The notes under the pieces: model-generated | What the model was told of the DNA's origin: nothing | What the model saw: only the letters and a program-made list of their open reading frames with translations | Databases searched by the model: none | Shown here: in pieces, positions 36,242-45,110 of the stretch | Layout: the number at the start of each line of letters is the position of its first letter | How positions within the stretch are numbered: the stretch's first letter is position 1 | Position numbers and translations under genes: made by a program | From: an uncultured Pelagibacteraceae bacterium | Lineage (GTDB): Bacteria; Pseudomonadota; Alphaproteobacteria; Pelagibacterales; Pelagibacteraceae | Reading direction: 5' to 3' | DNA: 64,000 nucleotides | Assembly: GCA_902598655.1 (NCBI GenBank) | Contig: CACKCQ010000003.1 | Coordinates: 1 to 64,000, forward strand

Positions 36242-36352
36242 ATGGATAACGATAACCATAAAAATACATGGAACAATTTTACTAAATTTGTACTTTGGGG
36301 TTCAATAGTAGTTGTAGTAATTCTAATATTAATGGCAATATTCCTTTTATAA
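36242..36352 (+). CDS. Small aa3-type cytochrome oxidase subunit IV-like protein
   Basis: A 36-residue protein with a polar N-terminus (MDNDNHKNTWNNFTKFVLWG) and one membrane segment (about 17-36, SIVVVVILILMAIFLL). The sequence pattern, with the W..F.K...WG lead into the helix, and the position just upstream of pntAA match the small bacterial aa3-type oxidase subunit IV (COX4_pro_2) of alphaproteobacteria. It lies 1 nt before pntAA. The family call rests on a short sequence. Confidence 0.7.
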   Translation: MDNDNHKNTWNNFTKFVLWGSIVVVVILILMAIFLL

Positions 36353-36353
36353 A

Positions 36354-37442
36354 ATGATTGTAGGATCTATTTCTGAGAATTTAAAAGATGAAAAAAGGGT
36401 TGCCATAACTCCAGAAGTACTAAAAAAATATACTTCACTCGGACTCAAAATAAATTTAACCAAAAATTATGCTTCACATCTTGGCATAAGTGATCAATTA
36501 TATGAGAGTGAAGGAGCCAATATTCTTCAAAATGATTCTGAAGTTATTTCTAAATCTGATGCAATCTTACAGATGAATATACTATCAGATGAAAATTTAG
36601 ATAAACTAAGTAAAGATCAAATATTGATTGGTGTTTTAAACCCGTATTTAAATTTAGAAAAATTAAAAAAAACAATATCAAGGGATGTAAACTGTTTTTC
36701 CTTGGAGCTCCTTCCCAGAATTACAAGAGCACAATCTATGGACATTTTATCCTCACAAGCAAATCTAGCAGGCTATAAAGCAGTTATTGACTCTTTTGGA
36801 TATTTCAAAAAAGCTATACCAATGATGATGACAGCAGCAGGTACAATTTCTGCTGCAAAAGTTTTAGTTGTTGGTGCTGGAGTTGCAGGTCTGCAAGCAA
36901 TAGCTACTGCAAAAAGAATGGGAGCTATAGTTTATGCAACGGATGTTAGGCTGGCTTCAAAAGAACAGGTAGAAAGTTTAGGAGGAAAATTTTTAATTGT
37001 TGAGGGATCCGAAAATTTAGAGACTGATGGAGGATATGCAAAAGAGACCTCCGATGAGTTTAAAAAAAAGCAAGAGGAATTATTGAAAGAGACTTTAAAA
37101 AAAATTGATATAGTTATTTGTACAGCTCTAATACCAGGAAAAAGAGCACCTATTATTATAAAAAAAGATATGATAGAAGTTATGCCTAAAGGATCAATCA
37201 TTTATGATCTTGCGGCATCTCAGGGAGGAAATTCTGAGATAACAGTAGTTAATGATATTATAGATTGTAATGGAGTGAAAATAATGGGTGAATCAAACAT
37301 CTTAAACAAACTTCCTGTATCAGCTTCAAATCTTTACGCAAAAAATATGTTTAATTTTATTAACAACTTATTCGATAAGGATAAGAAGTCGTTTGAAGTC
37401 AATTCAGAAGATGAAATAATCGAAAAAACAAAGATAAAATAA
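36354..37442 (+). CDS. pntAA: NAD(P) transhydrogenase subunit alpha part 1 (NAD-binding)
   Basis: The NAD(H)-binding domain I of the proton-translocating transhydrogenase, which makes NADPH from NADH using the proton gradient. The 362-residue protein starts MIVGSISENLKDEKRVAITPE, a hallmark of the AlaDH/PNT family, and has the Rossmann loop VVGAGVAGLQAIATAKRMGA (near 171-190) and TALIPGKRAP. It is one of three separate genes here, the split form common in alphaproteobacteria. It overlaps pntAB by 1 nt. Confidence 0.93.
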   Translation: MIVGSISENLKDEKRVAITPEVLKKYTSLGLKINLTKNYASHLGISDQLYESEGANILQNDSEVISKSDAILQMNILSDENLDKLSKDQILIGVLNPYLNLEKLKKTISRDVNCFSLELLPRITRAQSMDILSSQANLAGYKAVIDSFGYFKKAIPMMMTAAGTISAAKVLVVGAGVAGLQAIATAKRMGAIVYATDVRLASKEQVESLGGKFLIVEGSENLETDGGYAKETSDEFKKKQEELLKETLKKIDIVICTALIPGKRAPIIIKKDMIEVMPKGSIIYDLAASQGGNSEITVVNDIIDCNGVKIMGESNILNKLPVSASNLYAKNMFNFINNLFDKDKKSFEVNSEDEIIEKTKIK

Positions 37443-37744
37443 TGGAAATAGATCCTTTTATATTTAGACTTAGTATTTTTATTTTATCTATATTTGTTGG
37501 ATATTATGTTGTTTGGAGTGTTACTCCTTCTTTACATACACCCTTGATGTCAGTAACAAATGCCATATCGTCAGTGATAATTGTAGGAGCTGTTATTGCT
37601 GCGTTAGCAGGATCTGGAGAAAAAATATTTGAATTATCAAATATATTTGGTTTTCTTGCTATTATTCTAGCTGCTGTAAATATATTTGGAGGTTTTCTTG
37701 TAACTCAAAGAATGCTCCAAATGTATAAAAAGAAGAAAAAATAG
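37442..37744 (+). CDS. pntAB: NAD(P) transhydrogenase subunit alpha part 2 (membrane)
   Basis: A 100-residue membrane protein with about three hydrophobic segments. It contains SVTPSLHTPLMSVTNAISSV (about 27-46), the conserved motif of transhydrogenase domain II from the alpha subunit. It joins with PntB in the inner membrane to form the proton channel. It lies between pntAA (1 nt overlap) and pntB (2 nt gap). Confidence 0.92.
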   Translation: MEIDPFIFRLSIFILSIFVGYYVVWSVTPSLHTPLMSVTNAISSVIIVGAVIAALAGSGEKIFELSNIFGFLAIILAAVNIFGGFLVTQRMLQMYKKKKK

Positions 37745-37746
37745 AG

Positions 37747-39141
37747 ATGTCAGCTAATTTATCAGCATTTTTTTATTTAATTTCGGGAATATTATTCATA
37801 TTAGCTTTACGAGGTCTTTCGTCTCCTGAAACATCAAGACAAGGTAATTATTTTGGAATTGCCGGTATGGCAATTTCAATTATTGTTACTTTTTTATCAG
37901 TTGGAAATTTCGGTCCAGGCTTTATTTATGTATTAATATTCCTTGTTATTGGGGGCTCTATCGGTGCATTCATAGCATTTAGAATACCGATGACAGCCAT
38001 GCCAGAGCTTGTTGCGGGTTTTCATAGTTTGGTAGGTTTGGCAGCTGTTTTTGTAGCTGTATCTGCTTTTTTAAAACCAGAAGCATTTAATCTTGGAGCT
38101 GTTGGTAATATAAAATTAGCTAGTTTAATCGAAATGTCATTAGGTGCTGCAGTGGGAGCAGTAACATTCTCAGGTTCAATAATTGCTTTTTTAAAACTAA
38201 GAGGAATTATGTCAGGCTCTCCAATTACTTTTAAAGGCCAACATTTTATAAATTTAATATTAGGCTTAGCTGTTTTATTTTTGATTTACTATTTATGTAT
38301 ATCTCAATTATCAAATATATTTTGGTCATTGATAATTATATCTTTTCTTTTAGGGGTGTTAATCATAATACCAATAGGTGGAGCAGATATGCCAGTGGTT
38401 ATCTCAATGCTAAATTCTTATTCAGGATGGGCTGCTGCTGGTATTGGTTTTACTTTAGAAAACACTGCTTTAATAATCACCGGGGCTTTAGTTGGTTCAT
38501 CAGGAGCAATTCTTTCATATATAATGTGCAAAGGTATGAATAGATCATTTTTTAATGTTATCCTAGGAGGATGGGGCGCAACTGAACAAAATAAAGATTC
38601 AAAAAACAAAGAACAAAAACCTGTTAAAAATGGTAATGCAGATGATGCTGCCTTTTTAATGAAAAATGCTTCCTCGGTCATTATTGTTCCTGGTTATGGT
38701 ATGGCTGTGGCACAAGCTCAACATGCATTAAGAGAAATGGTTGATGCTTTAAAAAAAAACGGTGTTAAGGTGTCATATGCTATTCATCCAGTAGCCGGAA
38801 GAATGCCAGGACATATGAATGTATTGTTAGCTGAAGCTAATGTACCATACGACGAAGTTTTTGAATTAGAAGAAATAAATAATGATTTTGCAAACTGTGA
38901 TGTGGCTTATGTCATAGGCGCAAATGATGTAACAAACCCTGTAGCAAAAACAGATCCTCAAAGCCCAATTTTTGGTATGCCAGTATTAGATGTTGAAAAA
39001 AGTAAATCAGTACTATTTGTAAAAAGAAGCTTATCACCTGGATATGCAGGTATAGATAATGATCTTTTCTACAGAGATAATACATTGATGTTATTTGCTG
39101 ATGCAAAAAAAATGACAGAAGAAATAGTAAAGAGTCTTTAG
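37747..39141 (+). CDS. pntB: NAD(P) transhydrogenase subunit beta
   Basis: The 464-residue beta subunit has about nine membrane segments followed by the NADP(H)-binding domain III: IIVPGYGMAVAQAQHALREM (near 314-333), HPVAGRMPGHMNVLLAEA, VIGANDVTNP (near 394-403) and the C-terminal RSLSPGYAGIDN loop. With PntAA and PntAB it makes a complete enzyme. Length matches the family (about 460). Confidence 0.94.
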   Translation: MSANLSAFFYLISGILFILALRGLSSPETSRQGNYFGIAGMAISIIVTFLSVGNFGPGFIYVLIFLVIGGSIGAFIAFRIPMTAMPELVAGFHSLVGLAAVFVAVSAFLKPEAFNLGAVGNIKLASLIEMSLGAAVGAVTFSGSIIAFLKLRGIMSGSPITFKGQHFINLILGLAVLFLIYYLCISQLSNIFWSLIIISFLLGVLIIIPIGGADMPVVISMLNSYSGWAAAGIGFTLENTALIITGALVGSSGAILSYIMCKGMNRSFFNVILGGWGATEQNKDSKNKEQKPVKNGNADDAAFLMKNASSVIIVPGYGMAVAQAQHALREMVDALKKNGVKVSYAIHPVAGRMPGHMNVLLAEANVPYDEVFELEEINNDFANCDVAYVIGANDVTNPVAKTDPQSPIFGMPVLDVEKSKSVLFVKRSLSPGYAGIDNDLFYRDNTLMLFADAKKMTEEIVKSL

Positions 39142-39142
39142 A

Positions 39143-39835
39143 TTGACAAAAATTTTTTGTGATATTGCAGATATTAAACTTATAAGAAAATTTAACAAAA
39201 AAAAAATTGTTAAAGGTTTCACAACTAATCCAAGTTTGATGAGAAAGGCTGGGGCAAAAGACTATTCTTCTTATTCAAGAAAAATTATCAATACTACCAA
39301 TAAACCTGTTTCATGCGAAGTATTTGATGATGATGAGGAGAAAATGATCCATCAAGGTTATAAAATAAACAAATGGGGTAAAAATGTATATGTAAAAGTA
39401 CCTATAACGAACTCTAAAGGAAAATTTATGGGTAAAGTAATAAGAACTCTTAATGACAAAAATATTAAACTAAATATTACTGCGGTTTATACATCTAAAC
39501 AGACACGTCAAATTTTAAAAAATATCAATATGAAAACCAAAGTAATTATATCAATATTTGCTGGTAGAATGGCTGATGTAGGAAAAGATCCCATGCCACA
39601 GTTTATAGAAAGTATAAAAATTTCAAAAAAATATAAAAATGTAGAAATTCTTTGGGCAAGTACCCGTGAACCTTACAACTACCTTCAAGCAAAAAGTATA
39701 GGTTGCCACATAATAACTGTTCCACCTTTAATAATAGAGAAAATTGAGAAGTTTGGTAAAAGTTTTAAAAAATTAACTACAGAAACAGTTAAAGGTTTTT
39801 TGCTAGACTCGAAAAAATCTAATTTTAATTTATGA
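39143..39835 (+). CDS. Transaldolase/fructose-6-phosphate aldolase family protein
   Basis: The 230-residue protein has a TTG start 1 nt after pntB; it gives the family-typical N-terminus TKIFCDIADIKLI, and no earlier start is possible. FTTNPSLMRKAG (about 27-38) and VYVKVPITNSKG (about 84-95) are the TAL/FSA signatures, the second holding the Schiff-base Lys. ILWASTREPYN follows later. It probably serves the non-oxidative pentose phosphate pathway, together with transketolase at 46,114, but could be a sugar-phosphate aldolase. Confidence 0.82.
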   Translation: MTKIFCDIADIKLIRKFNKKKIVKGFTTNPSLMRKAGAKDYSSYSRKIINTTNKPVSCEVFDDDEEKMIHQGYKINKWGKNVYVKVPITNSKGKFMGKVIRTLNDKNIKLNITAVYTSKQTRQILKNINMKTKVIISIFAGRMADVGKDPMPQFIESIKISKKYKNVEILWASTREPYNYLQAKSIGCHIITVPPLIIEKIEKFGKSFKKLTTETVKGFLLDSKKSNFNL

Positions 39836-39838
39836 AAC

Positions 39839-39915
39839 TGGTTGCGGGGGACGGATTTGAACCGCCGACCTCAAGGTTATGAGCCTTGCGAGCTACCAGG
39901 CTGCTCCACCCCGCG
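39839..39915 (-). tRNA. Initiator tRNA-fMet (CAT anticodon)
   Basis: A 77-nt cloverleaf read on the minus strand, with anticodon loop CTCATAA (CAT) and CCA encoded at the 3' end. The acceptor stem begins CGCGGGG and ends CCCCGCA, leaving a C1:A72 mismatch, the mark of an initiator; A11:U24 in the D stem also fits. The anticodon stem is CAAGG/CCTTG, so pair 29:41 is A:U instead of the usual G:C. It lies 4 nt beyond rpsU at the end of the minus-strand operon, convergent with the transaldolase gene. Confidence 0.95.
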
Positions 39916-39919
39916 ATAA

Positions 39920-40114
39920 CTAAATCCTATTTTTAAGCTTATTAAGCTTTTTTACTCTCTTAATATTTTCTTGAAGTATCCTTTTCTTTTTTTCAGAAGG
40001 TTTTTCATAATTATTTTTTAATTTAATTATTTTAAAAAAACCATCGCGCTGGAGTTTTTTTTTCAAAACTCTCAGTGCTTGTTCAACATTATTATCTTTA
40101 ACTTCTATTTTAAT
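39920..40114 (-). CDS. rpsU: Ribosomal protein S21 (bS21), probable AUU start
   Basis: A small basic 30S protein (64 residues from this start): KIEVKDNNVEQALRVLKKKL and YEKPSEKKKR match bS21. No ATG or GTG lies in frame at the 5' end. The upstream TTG (40,126) overlaps a strong Shine-Dalgarno GGAGG (40,120-40,124), whereas ATT at 40,112-40,114 sits 5 nt after it and gives an N-terminus (M-KIEVKDNN) the same length as other alphaproteobacterial S21 proteins. A stop codon lies upstream at 40,136-40,138. Assignment as S21 is firm; the start is inferred. Confidence 0.9.
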   Translation of the reverse strand: MKIEVKDNNVEQALRVLKKKLQRDGFFKIIKLKNNYEKPSEKKKRILQENIKRVKKLNKLKNRI

Positions 40115-40176
40115 AACAACCTCCAAAAAGTGCGATTAGTTAACATTTTAATAAATATTTGTCCATAACTTTCAAA

Positions 40177-40752
40177 TTACGTTTTATTAGATAAATTTAA
40201 TCTTTCTTTATTTTTTTTTTCTTTTATTAATCTTCTCTCTGCCTTTTCAATGGCACCTAATAGATCTTTTTGGGAAAATAATCCCATTGCAACGGGATCT
40301 TTCGCATTTAAATTGTTATAGTTCCAATAACTTTTATTTCTTATAGAGGTTACAGAATTTTTTGTTACACCAACTAACTTAGCAATTTGTGAGTCTTTTA
40401 AAATAGAGTGATTTTTTATTAACCATAAAGTAGAGTCTGGTTTATCTTGACGTTTCGATAGAGGTACATATTTTTTAATTTTAATTTCATCATTTTTTAT
40501 TACTACATCTTGATCAATAATATTTAAAGGTCTGTTTTCATCTTTAGATGAAAGTAGAATTTCTTCATTTGTTAATTGACCTGAAATAATTGGATTATAA
40601 CCAACTATCCCTTTTGCCACTTCTCCATCAGCAATACCTTGTATTTCAACTTCGTGTAGTTTGCAAAAGTCTGCGATTTGTCTAAAAGTTAAAGATGTAT
40701 TCTCTACGAGCCATACTGCTGTAGCCATGGGCATTAATGGTGACTTTGACAT
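40177..40752 (-). CDS. trcR: DUF1013 family protein, TrcR-like cell cycle regulator
   Basis: The 191-residue protein starts [21 protein letters not shown] and continues with FCKLHEVEIQGIADGEVA, GIVGYNPI and SGQLT, strongly conserved in the alphaproteobacterial DUF1013 family, of which Caulobacter TrcR is a member. Two helix-turn-helix-like stretches (RQIADFCKLHEVEIQG near 24-39; SQIAKLVGVTKNSVTSI near 121-137) suggest nucleic-acid binding. It overlaps rpmE by 1 nt and precedes rpsU. Confidence 0.85.
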   Translation of the reverse strand: MSKSPLMPMATAVWLVENTSLTFRQIADFCKLHEVEIQGIADGEVAKGIVGYNPIISGQLTNEEILLSSKDENRPLNIIDQDVVIKNDEIKIKKYVPLSKRQDKPDSTLWLIKNHSILKDSQIAKLVGVTKNSVTSIRNKSYWNYNNLNAKDPVAMGLFSQKDLLGAIEKAERRLIKEKKNKERLNLSNKT

Positions 40753-40982
40753 TAATTTTTATTCTCGGATCTAAAGTTTTGAAATTTTTTGTTAAATTTA
40801 CTTATTCTGCCTTTATCTAAAATTTTTTGCTTTCCGCCGGTCCAAGCTGAATGAGATTTAGGATCTATTTCAAGTTTTAAAGTATCATTTTCAGAGCCCC
40901 ATGTTGATCTTGTCTCAAATTGTGTACCATCAGTCATCTCGACCTTAATGGTGTGATATTTTGGATGAATATTTTTTTTCAT
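40752..40982 (-). CDS. rpmE: Ribosomal protein L31 (bL31)
   Basis: A 76-residue protein: [19 protein letters not shown], followed by [20 protein letters not shown], matches bL31. The zinc-binding Cys residues of the C+ form are absent, as is common in alphaproteobacteria. It lies 35 nt after suhB and overlaps trcR by 1 nt. Confidence 0.93.
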   Translation of the reverse strand: MKKNIHPKYHTIKVEMTDGTQFETRSTWGSENDTLKLEIDPKSHSAWTGGKQKILDKGRISKFNKKFQNFRSENKN

Positions 40983-41017
40983 GGGCAGCCTTATAACAAA
41001 TAAATTCCTAAAAACAA

Positions 41018-41764
41018 TTAAAAGTTAGGCAATTTTTTAAGCATTTTCTCATAAATATTTGAGTTAGCTGCTTTTATATCTATTCTATTAAATTTAAAAT
41101 TGCTTAGATCATTAACTTTCCCACCTGCCTCTTCTACAATTATTTTGCCAGCTGCCACATCCCACAAATTAATATTTTTATGAAAAAAACCATCTAATCT
41201 TCCACAACCTACATAGGCTAAATCTAATGCTGCACATCCAGAATTTCTCAAATTAAGTCTTGGATAAGTTGCTTTTATTCCATCATTATTTGTTCCAAAC
41301 AAGCATTCATCAAGATTTGTTTTTTTTGACACTCTCATCCTATTATTATTATAGAATGAACCATTATTTTTTTCTGCGTAAAAAATTTCATTCTTAATTG
41401 GATCAAAAATTAAACCAATTAAAATTTCATTTTCTACTTGTAATGCTATGGAAATAGCAAAATGTGGTATACCATGTAAAAAATTTGTAGTACCATCTAT
41501 AGGATCTATAATCCAAAAATCATCTTTATTTTTATTAATTATTTTACCAGTTTCTTCAGTTAAAAATGAATAATTTCTTTTTGATTTTTCTAATTCTTCT
41601 ATTAAAATTTTATCAACTCTTTTATCAGTTTTTGTAACAAAGTCTTTTGGTCCCTTTTTTGATACTTGTAAATTTTCAACTTCTCCAAAATCTCTTATTA
41701 TTATTTTTGAAGCCTTTTCGCATGCTTTGATCATCAAATTAAGATTTGGAGATATTGAGTTCAT
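41018..41764 (-). CDS. suhB: Inositol monophosphatase family protein
   Basis: The 248-residue magnesium-dependent phosphatase has the metal-binding pair FLTEETG and [16 protein letters not shown] (near 86-101 counted from this start), and the C-terminal [16 protein letters not shown] (near 197-212), all typical of SuhB/IMPase. I chose ATG 41,764, just after the efp stop; an ATG at 41,782 would add six residues and overlap efp by 17 nt. SuhB also acts in rRNA transcription antitermination in some bacteria; that role cannot be read here. Confidence 0.9.
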   Translation of the reverse strand: MNSISPNLNLMIKACEKASKIIIRDFGEVENLQVSKKGPKDFVTKTDKRVDKILIEELEKSKRNYSFLTEETGKIINKNKDDFWIIDPIDGTTNFLHGIPHFAISIALQVENEILIGLIFDPIKNEIFYAEKNNGSFYNNNRMRVSKKTNLDECLFGTNNDGIKATYPRLNLRNSGCAALDLAYVGCGRLDGFFHKNINLWDVAAGKIIVEEAGGKVNDLSNFKFNRIDIKAANSNIYEKMLKKLPNF

Positions 41765-41765
41765 A

Positions 41766-42326
41766 TTATACTTTTTTGACATACTCCATTGTTCTAGTAT
41801 CTAGAATTATCATATCTCCATTTTCAACAAATGGAGGGACTTGGATATTTATATTATTTTCAAGCCTGGCTGGTTTGTATGATGATGAAACAGTTTGACC
41901 CTTTATTGCAGCATCAGTACTTTCTATTTTGCATTTTATTTGATTTGGTAAAACTACATTAAGAGGATTTTCGTTATGAAAATTGATAGTTACTTCTAGA
42001 TTTTCTTTTAATAGTTTACCTTTTTCTCCTAGAATATTTTTACTAATGTTTATTTGCTCAAAATCTTGAGGGTTCATGAAGTAGAAATTAGTCTCATCAT
42101 CATACAAATAATTAAATTTTATTTCATCCAAGGATGCTTTTTCTATAGTTTCATTCGATCTAAATCTCTCATTAAGCTTAGTATTTTTTAGAAGACTTTT
42201 CATTTCAACTTGTGCAAACGCTCCACCTTTTCCAGGCTTGACATGATTTGTTTTTAATACTTCCCACAAATCATTCTTATGCTCTAAAATCATACCAACT
42301 TTAATCTCTGTTGCACTAATTTTCAT
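41766..42326 (-). CDS. efp: Elongation factor P
   Basis: The 186-residue factor helps the ribosome through polyproline stretches. The N-terminal KOW-like domain has GMILEHKNDLWEV and the modified loop VKPGKGGAF (29-37), with K33 at the position of the lysine modified by EpmA in E. coli. Later domains end with GDMIILDTRTMEYVKKV. It overlaps the thiE stop by 4 nt. Confidence 0.94.
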   Translation of the reverse strand: MKISATEIKVGMILEHKNDLWEVLKTNHVKPGKGGAFAQVEMKSLLKNTKLNERFRSNETIEKASLDEIKFNYLYDDETNFYFMNPQDFEQINISKNILGEKGKLLKENLEVTINFHNENPLNVVLPNQIKCKIESTDAAIKGQTVSSSYKPARLENNINIQVPPFVENGDMIILDTRTMEYVKKV

Positions 42327-42940
42327 ATTAATTTTCTTATAGCTTGATAGGGTTTTAATTCTTTATTATCCCAAATGTAGCCTGAGATAGCTAAAAAATC
42401 TGCTTTATTCAATAACAGATTTTTATAATTATTCTCATTTATTCCTCCAATAGCAACTACTGGTAAATTAATTGACTTTTTTATATTAATTAAAGTTTTT
42501 ATGTGTGCTTTGTAAATGGTCTTCTTAGTTTTTGTTTTATAGAATGCCCCTAAAGCAATATAATTAGCTCCATCTAATAAAGCTTTTTTAGCCAATTTAA
42601 TTGAATTGTGACAAGTAACCCCGATGATTTTTTTTTTTAATATTTTTTTAGCTTTTTTTATATTCATATCCTTTTGACCTAAATGACAACCATCAGCATT
42701 AACTTTTAAAGCAAGATAAGGATCATCATTAATAATAAATTTCACTTTATTTTTTTTACAAATTCTTAATATTTTTTTTGCAATAATAACTTTTCTCTTT
42801 TTTTTTTCTTTCTTAAGTCTTAATTGAAAAAAATTTACTTTATTTGATTTCAAAACTAAATTGAGGTTATTATAAAATGTGCTAGATTTAATTTTATTAG
42901 GAGAAATCAAATAAATGAATTTTTTATTTAGAATTTTCAA
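42323..42940 (-). CDS. thiE: Thiamine-phosphate synthase
   Basis: Joins HMP-PP and thiazole phosphate. The TIM-barrel protein has FFQLRLKKEKK, INDDPYLALKVNADGCHLGQKDM, GVTCHNS, YIALGAFYKTKTK and VVAIGGI, the standard ThiE motifs. No ATG lies at the expected start; TTG at 42,940 gives about 205 residues and a normal N-terminus, overlapping fba by 17 nt. An ATG at 43,015 would add 25 residues inside fba. thiD lies at 61,979; no thiC is visible in the window. Confidence 0.85.
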   Translation of the reverse strand: MKILNKKFIYLISPNKIKSSTFYNNLNLVLKSNKVNFFQLRLKKEKKKRKVIIAKKILRICKKNKVKFIINDDPYLALKVNADGCHLGQKDMNIKKAKKILKKKIIGVTCHNSIKLAKKALLDGANYIALGAFYKTKTKKTIYKAHIKTLINIKKSINLPVVAIGGINENNYKNLLLNKADFLAISGYIWDNKELKPYQAIRKLI

Positions 42941-43937
42941 AATTTTCTGACCATTTACCTTTTGCAGCCAAAGTACACATTTTAGCCCTATGATTAAATA
43001 TTTCCTGAGTTCCAATTATATTATTTAAATCCTTCGACCAAAATTTCAGTGCACTTTGTTGTAAGGCTCTTCCATAAGAATAAGTCATTATAAAATTTGT
43101 ATTATTTTTAATATTAATTTGGTTTAGATTTGCTGTTGCTTCAATTTCTGTCTGACCTCCCGACAGAAAAGCTATTCCTGGAACCGATGAAGGCACACTT
43201 TTTTTTAAGCACTCTATTGTAAGTTCGGCTATATCCTTGCTAGAGATTTTTTCATTAGAGTTTGTTCCAGGCAAAATCATATTTGGTTTTAAAATTGTTC
43301 CTCTTAAATCAACATTGTTCAACTCTAATTCTTCGAAGCATTTTCTTATTACTTCAGATGTTTTATTCAGACAATCTGTGGCAGAATGAGTTCCATCCAT
43401 TAAAACTTCTGGTTCAATAATTGGAACCATGCCAGCTTCTTGAACTAATGCTGCATATCTAGCTAATGCATGAGCATTTACTGAAATAGATAATTTGCTT
43501 GGATATTTATCTGATATTGAGTAGACCCCCCTCCACTTTGTAAATCTGGCTCCAAGTTTATAATAATCTTTTAGTCTTTCTCTCAAACCGTCTAAACCTT
43601 CAGTAATTTTTTCCTCTTTAGATCCTGCTAATGTTTTGGCCCCTGTATCAACTTTAATACCAGTTAATGAACCACTTGAGTTTATTAATTCAGGTATTGT
43701 TTTTCCATCTGAAGTTTTTTGTCTTATTGTTTCATCGTATAGTATTACTCCACCTATGCATTTTTTCATTGATAAAGATGAAAAAAGAGTTTGTCTAAAA
43801 AGCAGTCTATTATTTTCATCGGAATGTACATTTACTGAATCTAATCTTTTTGTCATTGTGGCTGTACTTTCATCAGCTGCAAGTATACCTTTGCCATTTG
43901 ACAATATTTGAAGAGCGATTTTGTTTAGTTCAGACAT
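42924..43937 (-). CDS. Fructose-bisphosphate aldolase, class I
   Basis: The 337-residue class I (Schiff-base) enzyme starts MSELNKIALQILSNGKGILAAD and has DESTATMTKR, KWRGVYSI, MVPIIEPEVLMDG, GTILKPNMILPG (the reactive Lys) and FLSGGQTE. It acts in glycolysis/gluconeogenesis. It lies 0 nt after pgk (TGA then ATG) in the tkt-gap-pgk-fba cluster. Confidence 0.94.
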   Translation of the reverse strand: MSELNKIALQILSNGKGILAADESTATMTKRLDSVNVHSDENNRLLFRQTLFSSLSMKKCIGGVILYDETIRQKTSDGKTIPELINSSGSLTGIKVDTGAKTLAGSKEEKITEGLDGLRERLKDYYKLGARFTKWRGVYSISDKYPSKLSISVNAHALARYAALVQEAGMVPIIEPEVLMDGTHSATDCLNKTSEVIRKCFEELELNNVDLRGTILKPNMILPGTNSNEKISSKDIAELTIECLKKSVPSSVPGIAFLSGGQTEIEATANLNQINIKNNTNFIMTYSYGRALQQSALKFWSKDLNNIIGTQEIFNHRAKMCTLAAKGKWSENFENSK

Positions 43938-45110
43938 TCAATTTAATGCTTTTATACCAGGGAGAACTTTGCCTTCAAGATATTCTAAAAATGCTCCACC
44001 TGCAGTTGAAACAAAATTAAATTTATCTTTCATATTTAGTGAATTAATTAATGCAACCGTATCGCCTCCACCGACAACAGAAAATATTTTTTTCCCTCTG
44101 TTTGCTATATATTTTGCAACTTCTGAGCTTCCTAATGAAAAATTCTCATTTTCAAAGTAACCTAATGGTCCGTTCCATAATATTGTCGAGGAGTCGTCAA
44201 TAATTTTTTTTATTTCAACTAATGTTTTTGATCCTACATCAAGTATCATATCATCATCTTCAATATCTTTAAAATCTTTTTCAAAAGATTTATCGTTCAA
44301 TTTTTTTCCGATTTTAACATCTCTCGGAAAATATATTTTACATTTATTTTTTTCAGCGTGCGTGAAAATCTCTTGAATTATGTAATCAATATTTTTTTCA
44401 TAAACAGAGTTACCGATTTTTAAACCTTTATATTTCAATATATTGTTCGCCATAGCACCAACTATTATAATGTTATTAAATTTTGGTATTAAATTTTTTA
44501 TTATATTTATTTTGGAAGATATTTTAGATCCACCAATTATACATGTTATAGGCTTTTTTATTTTTGACGTTATTTTGTTGAGAGCATTTACCTCTGCATT
44601 TATTTGAATTCCGCTGTACGATGGAATATACTTTGTTATTTTTGATATAGAGGCATGATCTCTGTGTGAACACGAAAATGCATCATTAACATATATTTCA
44701 CCTAAGCTTGCTAATTTCTTTGAAAATTTATCATCGTTCGCTTCTTCTTCGGGATAAAATCTAATATTTTCTAGTAATATCACCTCATTTTTGGAACTCT
44801 TAAAAATGTCTTCTTTATTTAAATTGAAAATGTTTTCCTTAAGTAATGATACTTCTTTTTTAATTTTACTTTTAATATACAGCGATATCAATTCTAGAGA
44901 AAGTTCCTTAACTATTTTACCTTTTGGTCTTCCAACATGAGAAATTATTATAATCTTTGCTTTTCTTTTTAATAGAAATTCTAGTGTCGGCACAATCTTA
45001 TCAATCCGGTTAGAGTCTGTTATTTTTCCATTCTTTATTGGAACATTTAAATCAAGTCTAAGAATTACTCTTTTATTTTTAATATTTTCTATATTTTCAA
45101 TGGATTTCAT
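43938..45110 (-). CDS. pgk: Phosphoglycerate kinase
   Basis: The 390-residue enzyme transfers phosphate between 1,3-bisphosphoglycerate and ADP. RVILRLDLNVPIKNGKI (14-30), HVGRPKG, LLENIRFYPEEEAND, FSCSHRDHAS, IIGGSKISSKI and VVGGGDTVA are standard Pgk motifs. It overlaps gap by 1 nt and adjoins fba. Confidence 0.96.
   Translation of the reverse strand: MKSIENIENIKNKRVILRLDLNVPIKNGKITDSNRIDKIVPTLEFLLKRKAKIIIISHVGRPKGKIVKELSLELISLYIKSKIKKEVSLLKENIFNLNKEDIFKSSKNEVILLENIRFYPEEEANDDKFSKKLASLGEIYVNDAFSCSHRDHASISKITKYIPSYSGIQINAEVNALNKITSKIKKPITCIIGGSKISSKINIIKNLIPKFNNIIIVGAMANNILKYKGLKIGNSVYEKNIDYIIQEIFTHAEKNKCKIYFPRDVKIGKKLNDKSFEKDFKDIEDDDMILDVGSKTLVEIKKIIDDSSTILWNGPLGYFENENFSLGSSEVAKYIANRGKKIFSVVGGGDTVALINSLNMKDKFNFVSTAGGAFLEYLEGKVLPGIKALN

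Noticed and set aside
38295-38681. Open frames on both strands inside pntB
   Set aside because: They are short, lack motifs and lie over strongly conserved pntB sequence.
39839-39915. Elongator tRNA-Met
   Set aside because: C1:A72 mismatch and A11:U24 are initiator features; only the 29:41 pair deviates.
40115-40126. TTG at 40,126 as the rpsU start
   Set aside because: It overlaps the Shine-Dalgarno that must lie upstream of the start and adds four residues not found in the family.
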